A stretch of 17,456 bases of DNA from UBA5734 sp964528645 (GTDB taxonomy: Bacteria > Bacillota > Clostridia > Saccharofermentanales > UBA5734). The notes under the pieces were generated by a model. That model saw only the letters and a list, made by a program, of their open reading frames with translations, did no database searches and had not been told where the DNA came from. Shown one piece after another: positions 15,444 through 17,456 of the stretch. Position 1 is the first letter of the stretch; each line of letters starts with the position of its first letter. The stretch covers positions 1 through 17,456 of the forward strand of contig CAZGSR010000047.1 of NCBI GenBank assembly GCA_964528645.1, in the 5' to 3' direction. Position numbers and translations under genes: made by a program.

Positions 15444-15458
15444 CGGATTGGCCTCCTG

Positions 15459-16787
15459 TTACTTTTCTTCGTGGCGGACATGGGTGTGGTAGGTCTGGCG
15501 GTGGACAACAAATTCCGGATAGGCGACATTGCCATGTTCTCCAATGTCGAGGCCCTGGATTTCTTCTTTCAGGCCGACCCGGACACCAATGGTGACTTTG
15601 ATCAGGTACCAGACCAGGAGGGAGATGGGGAAGACAAAACCTGCAACTGTGAGAATGCCGATCAACTGATTCACGAGCAATGAAGCACCGCCACCAAAGA
15701 ACAGACCGTTGCCAGTTGCGACGCCGGTGATGGCATCTTCTGCGAAGAGTCCGACTGCCAGGGTGCCGAAGACACCATTAGCCAGATGGACAGAGAGGGC
15801 ACCAACTGGATCGTCCAGTTTTTTGCGGTCAAAGAACATGACTGCCAGGACCACAATCACGCCGCCGATGGCGCCAATAAGGATCGAACTCGGTACGCTG
15901 ACGAAGGCTGCGCCGGCCGTGACGGCGACCAGACCGGCCAGCAAGCCATTGATGCTCATGCCCAGGTCAGGCTTGCCCATCAGCATCCAGGCGGTGATGG
16001 TCGATGTCAGGATACCGGCGATGCCAGCGGTGTTGGTGGTCATCAGGATATGGGAGATGGCACCAGGATCAGCGGCCATGGTCGAGCCAGGGTTGAAGCC
16101 GAACCAGCCGAGCCAGAGGACGAAGGCACCGATCGTGGCCAGAGGCAGGCTATGGCCGGGGATCGCATTGACTTTTTTGCCGGGACCGTATTTGCCAAAA
16201 CGCGGACCGAGGACGATGATGCCAGCCAGTGCAGCCCAGCCACCGACGGAGTGGACGACGGTTGATCCGGCGAAATCCCAGAAACCAAGGCTGGCGAGGA
16301 AACCGCCACCCCAGATCCAGTGGCCGACGACCGGATAGATGAACAAGGTCAGGATGAATGAGAACAGGATGAATGAGAGATATTTGATCCGTTCAGCAAC
16401 TGCACCGGACACGATTGTGGCTGCCGTGCCGCAGAAAACCAGCTGGAAGAAAAATTTGGCCCAGAATGGGACGCCGGCCCAGGCAATGGAGCCATAGACG
16501 CCCTGGTAGGCGTCCCCGACATTGGGTGAATTGTCCGCGCCGGAGGCCATGAAAACGCCTTTCAGGCCGATGAATGGATTGCCATCGCCGAACATCAGGC
16601 CCCAGCCGACGAGGAGAAAGCCAAGCGATGCAACTGCAAAAACGACAAAGTTTTTCGACAAAATATTGACGGTGTTTTTTGAGCGGGCAAACCCACTCTC
16701 AACGAGCGCAAAGCCTAAGTTCATGAAAAAGACCAGTATGGCAGCGAGCAAGACCCAGATGGTGTCCAGCACAAGTTTGGTGTCCAT
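15459..16787 (-). CDS. amt: Ammonium transporter, Amt family
   Basis: Amt is the trimeric membrane channel for ammonium uptake. From the ATG at 16787 the protein has 442 residues and about 11 membrane helices. Key residues are D171 in the FWDFAGSTVVH signature, the twin pore histidines H179 and H334 (GALSVHLANG), and the GFALVESGFARSKN block in helix 1. The cytoplasmic C-terminus has the conserved GLKEEIQGLDIGEHG region that couples to P-II. GGAGG lies six bases before the ATG. The frame remains open for another 110 codons upstream, but that part has no membrane or family character and runs through RNA hairpins, so it is leader. It is followed by the P-II gene. Confidence 0.95.
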   Translation of the reverse strand: MDTKLVLDTIWVLLAAILVFFMNLGFALVESGFARSKNTVNILSKNFVVFAVASLGFLLVGWGLMFGDGNPFIGLKGVFMASGADNSPNVGDAYQGVYGSIAWAGVPFWAKFFFQLVFCGTAATIVSGAVAERIKYLSFILFSFILTLFIYPVVGHWIWGGGFLASLGFWDFAGSTVVHSVGGWAALAGIIVLGPRFGKYGPGKKVNAIPGHSLPLATIGAFVLWLGWFGFNPGSTMAADPGAISHILMTTNTAGIAGILTSTITAWMLMGKPDLGMSINGLLAGLVAVTAGAAFVSVPSSILIGAIGGVIVVLAVMFFDRKKLDDPVGALSVHLANGVFGTLAVGLFAEDAITGVATGNGLFFGGGASLLVNQLIGILTVAGFVFPISLLVWYLIKVTIGVRVGLKEEIQGLDIGEHGNVAYPEFVVHRQTYHTHVRHEEK

Positions 16788-16813
16788 AAAACCCCTCCAA
16801 AAAATGCTTTTGC

Positions 16814-16868
16814 TTTTTGAACAGAAAGGGCGCCAAGTCGATGTGACTTGAACGCCCTTGTTCAAAAA
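16814..16868 (-). promoter_or_regulatory. Leader hairpin A upstream of amt
   Basis: On the minus-strand RNA, UUUUUGAACA pairs with UGUUCAAAAA (outer 10 bp), AGGGCG with CGCCCU read as the middle 6 bp, and CAAGUC with GACUUG (inner 6 bp) around an ACAUC loop, with a three-base bulge and a small internal loop. The hairpin ends 26 bases before the amt start. Its 5' arm takes up five of the eight U's of the terminator before it. It closely resembles hairpin B in sequence, which suggests duplication. Confidence 0.6.
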
Positions 16869-16905
16869 AAATTGGCGATCAAACCCCGCGGGAGTCTGAA
16901 CGCCA
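16864..16905 (-). terminator. Leader terminator (hairpin B) upstream of amt, candidate attenuator
   Basis: On the minus strand, TGGCG (16905-16901) pairs with CGCCA (16877-16873) and an 8-bp inner stem closes a CGC loop. A tract of eight T's follows at 16871-16864. Two inner pairs are mismatches on the plus strand but G-U wobbles on the minus strand, which supports an RNA made from the minus strand. No promoter is visible between this terminator and amt, so amt transcription would have to read through it. Confidence 0.7.
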
Positions 16906-17395
16906 TTGTCCGTCCGAATATTCAGTTGACCAAAGCTTAGCATGCAAGAATCTAATTTGCAAGATGGGGAATAGAAAGTTTCAAAAAATAAGTAATTATC
17001 GGCGAAATGTTGAAATAATCGCCTGGGATTTAATGTTTCAAAAGTGAAAATTGCATAGATCTCTGTTAAAACATCGTCCAGCAAATGATTTTTGATGTGG
17101 TTGATGGAGTCGGCCAACCTCGAGGAAGAGTTCTTTGCTTATTTCCGTGAAAGGCATGTAAAAAATGCAGCGGATTCCAGCAAGAGTGGTCATGGGGTAC
17201 AGAAGATTTGAGTCGTGCCAGTTTTGATTGCAGGTCTGGTTTGCTTTCACATAATTGAAGCTCCCTGGCCGGCAGATCTGGCACCTTGGATGGAAAATTC
17301 CTCTTTTGGGGTCGGTCCACCAAAACGGTACTAATCAAATGGGTCTCGAAGCCCCTGCAGCAGAGGCTTTTCCAGATCATGCCTAGATCTTCCCC
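16906..17395. other. Long stretch without a credible gene
   Basis: About 490 bases upstream of the amt leader are richer in A and T than the rest of the window. Open frames of 70 and 104 codons on the minus strand have poor start signals and look non-coding. A 9-bp hairpin at 17349-17369 (arms AAGCCCCTG and CAGAGGCTT) contains a C/A mismatch on the plus strand that becomes a G-U pair on the minus strand. A weaker TTTTGG/CCAAAA pair is at 17304-17325. This could hold the amt promoter, a small RNA or decayed sequence; no clear -35/-10 pair was found. Confidence 0.5.
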
Positions 17396-17450
17396 AAAAG
17401 CGCTCCGACATAGGAAGGGAAGTTTCCGCCGCTAGGTCGGAGCACTTTTT
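17396..17450. terminator. Large hairpin with T tract at the right edge, probable terminator
   Basis: GCTCCGAC (17402-17409) pairs with GTCGGAGC (17436-17443). After one mismatch, AAAAG pairs with CTTTT, and both ends are T-rich on the appropriate strand. The 26-base loop can fold further (GGAA with TTCC, TAG with CTA). It most likely ends a minus-strand transcript entering from the right, but could act in both directions. Confidence 0.6.
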
Positions 17451-17456
17451 CGGAAC

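Noticed and set aside
16814..16905. Glutamine riboswitch (glnA RNA) before amt
   Set aside because: The GGCGUUCA start recalls it, but the conserved GGAAGUAGG-type loop and GGAACG closing strand are absent.
16814..16905. ANTAR-type two-hairpin antitermination target
   Set aside because: ANTAR targets need hexaloops with A at position 1 and G at position 4; the loops here are ACAUC and CGC.
16788..17117. N-terminal extension of Amt by 110 residues in the open frame
   Set aside because: The extension has no membrane or family character, runs through the terminator and hairpin A, and a strong GGAGG marks the ATG at 16787 where Amt homology begins.
17066..17380. Minus-strand open frame of 104 codons, and an overlapping one of 70 codons at 17038-17250
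   Set aside because: Neither has a good ribosome binding site, and the composition (many Cys, His, Trp, Arg, Ser with no domain pattern) looks non-coding.

Overview
The window is a stretch of a GC-rich Bacillota (Firmicutes) chromosome, most likely from the Clostridia. The evidence is strong GGAGG-type ribosome binding sites, the Firmicute order of fatty-acid genes (fabH..fabG-fabF-accB-fabZ-accC-accD/A), a ThiT-type ECF transporter under a TPP riboswitch, and a FabT-like operator. The species cannot be told from the sequence. No rRNA, tRNA, insertion sequence or CRISPR array was seen.

Layout, left to right. (1) Positions 55-2849, minus strand: two overlapping genes of unknown function. The first transcribed (1323-2849) is a three-helix membrane protein with a tail of about 325 residues predicted to be coiled coil, an architecture like ExbB/TolQ and the Zorya channel ZorA. 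The second (55-1326) is a soluble helical protein whose C-terminus weakly recalls the EH_Signature domain of ZorC. Any third partner would lie beyond the left edge. (2) Positions 2915-4036, minus: an M29 aminopeptidase with its own extended -10 promoter. (3) Positions 4172-5095, minus: fabD, ending in an intrinsic terminator. (4) Positions 5096-5243: a divergent control region in which the fabD and fabH promoters share overlapping -35 elements and one perfect 8-bp inverted repeat resembling a FabT operator. (5) Positions 5244-13653, plus: a compact operon fabH-fabG-fabF-accB-fabZ-accC-accDA(fused)-pepP. It encodes acetyl-CoA carboxylase and the initiation, condensation, first reduction and dehydration steps of type II fatty-acid synthesis. 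Acyl carrier protein and enoyl-ACP reductase genes are absent here. (6) Positions 13672-14993, plus: promoter, TPP riboswitch, terminator, thiT and a second ECF S-component gene probably for a thiamine precursor. (7) Positions 15030-15076: a bidirectional terminator between convergent units. (8) Positions 15102-16787, minus: amt followed by a P-II gene, the standard ammonium uptake and nitrogen-sensing pair. (9) Positions 16788-17456: a long non-coding stretch. Its first part is a structured amt leader with two sequence-related tandem hairpins, one a textbook terminator with eight U's. The rest has no convincing gene, and a large hairpin closes the right edge.

Most worth a second look are the ZorA-like tailed-channel gene pair at the left edge and the tandem-hairpin leader of amt, which could be an undescribed attenuator or riboswitch. 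The back-to-back fabD/fabH promoter with its single operator is the clearest regulatory inference. All functional calls are from motifs read by eye; no database search was possible.
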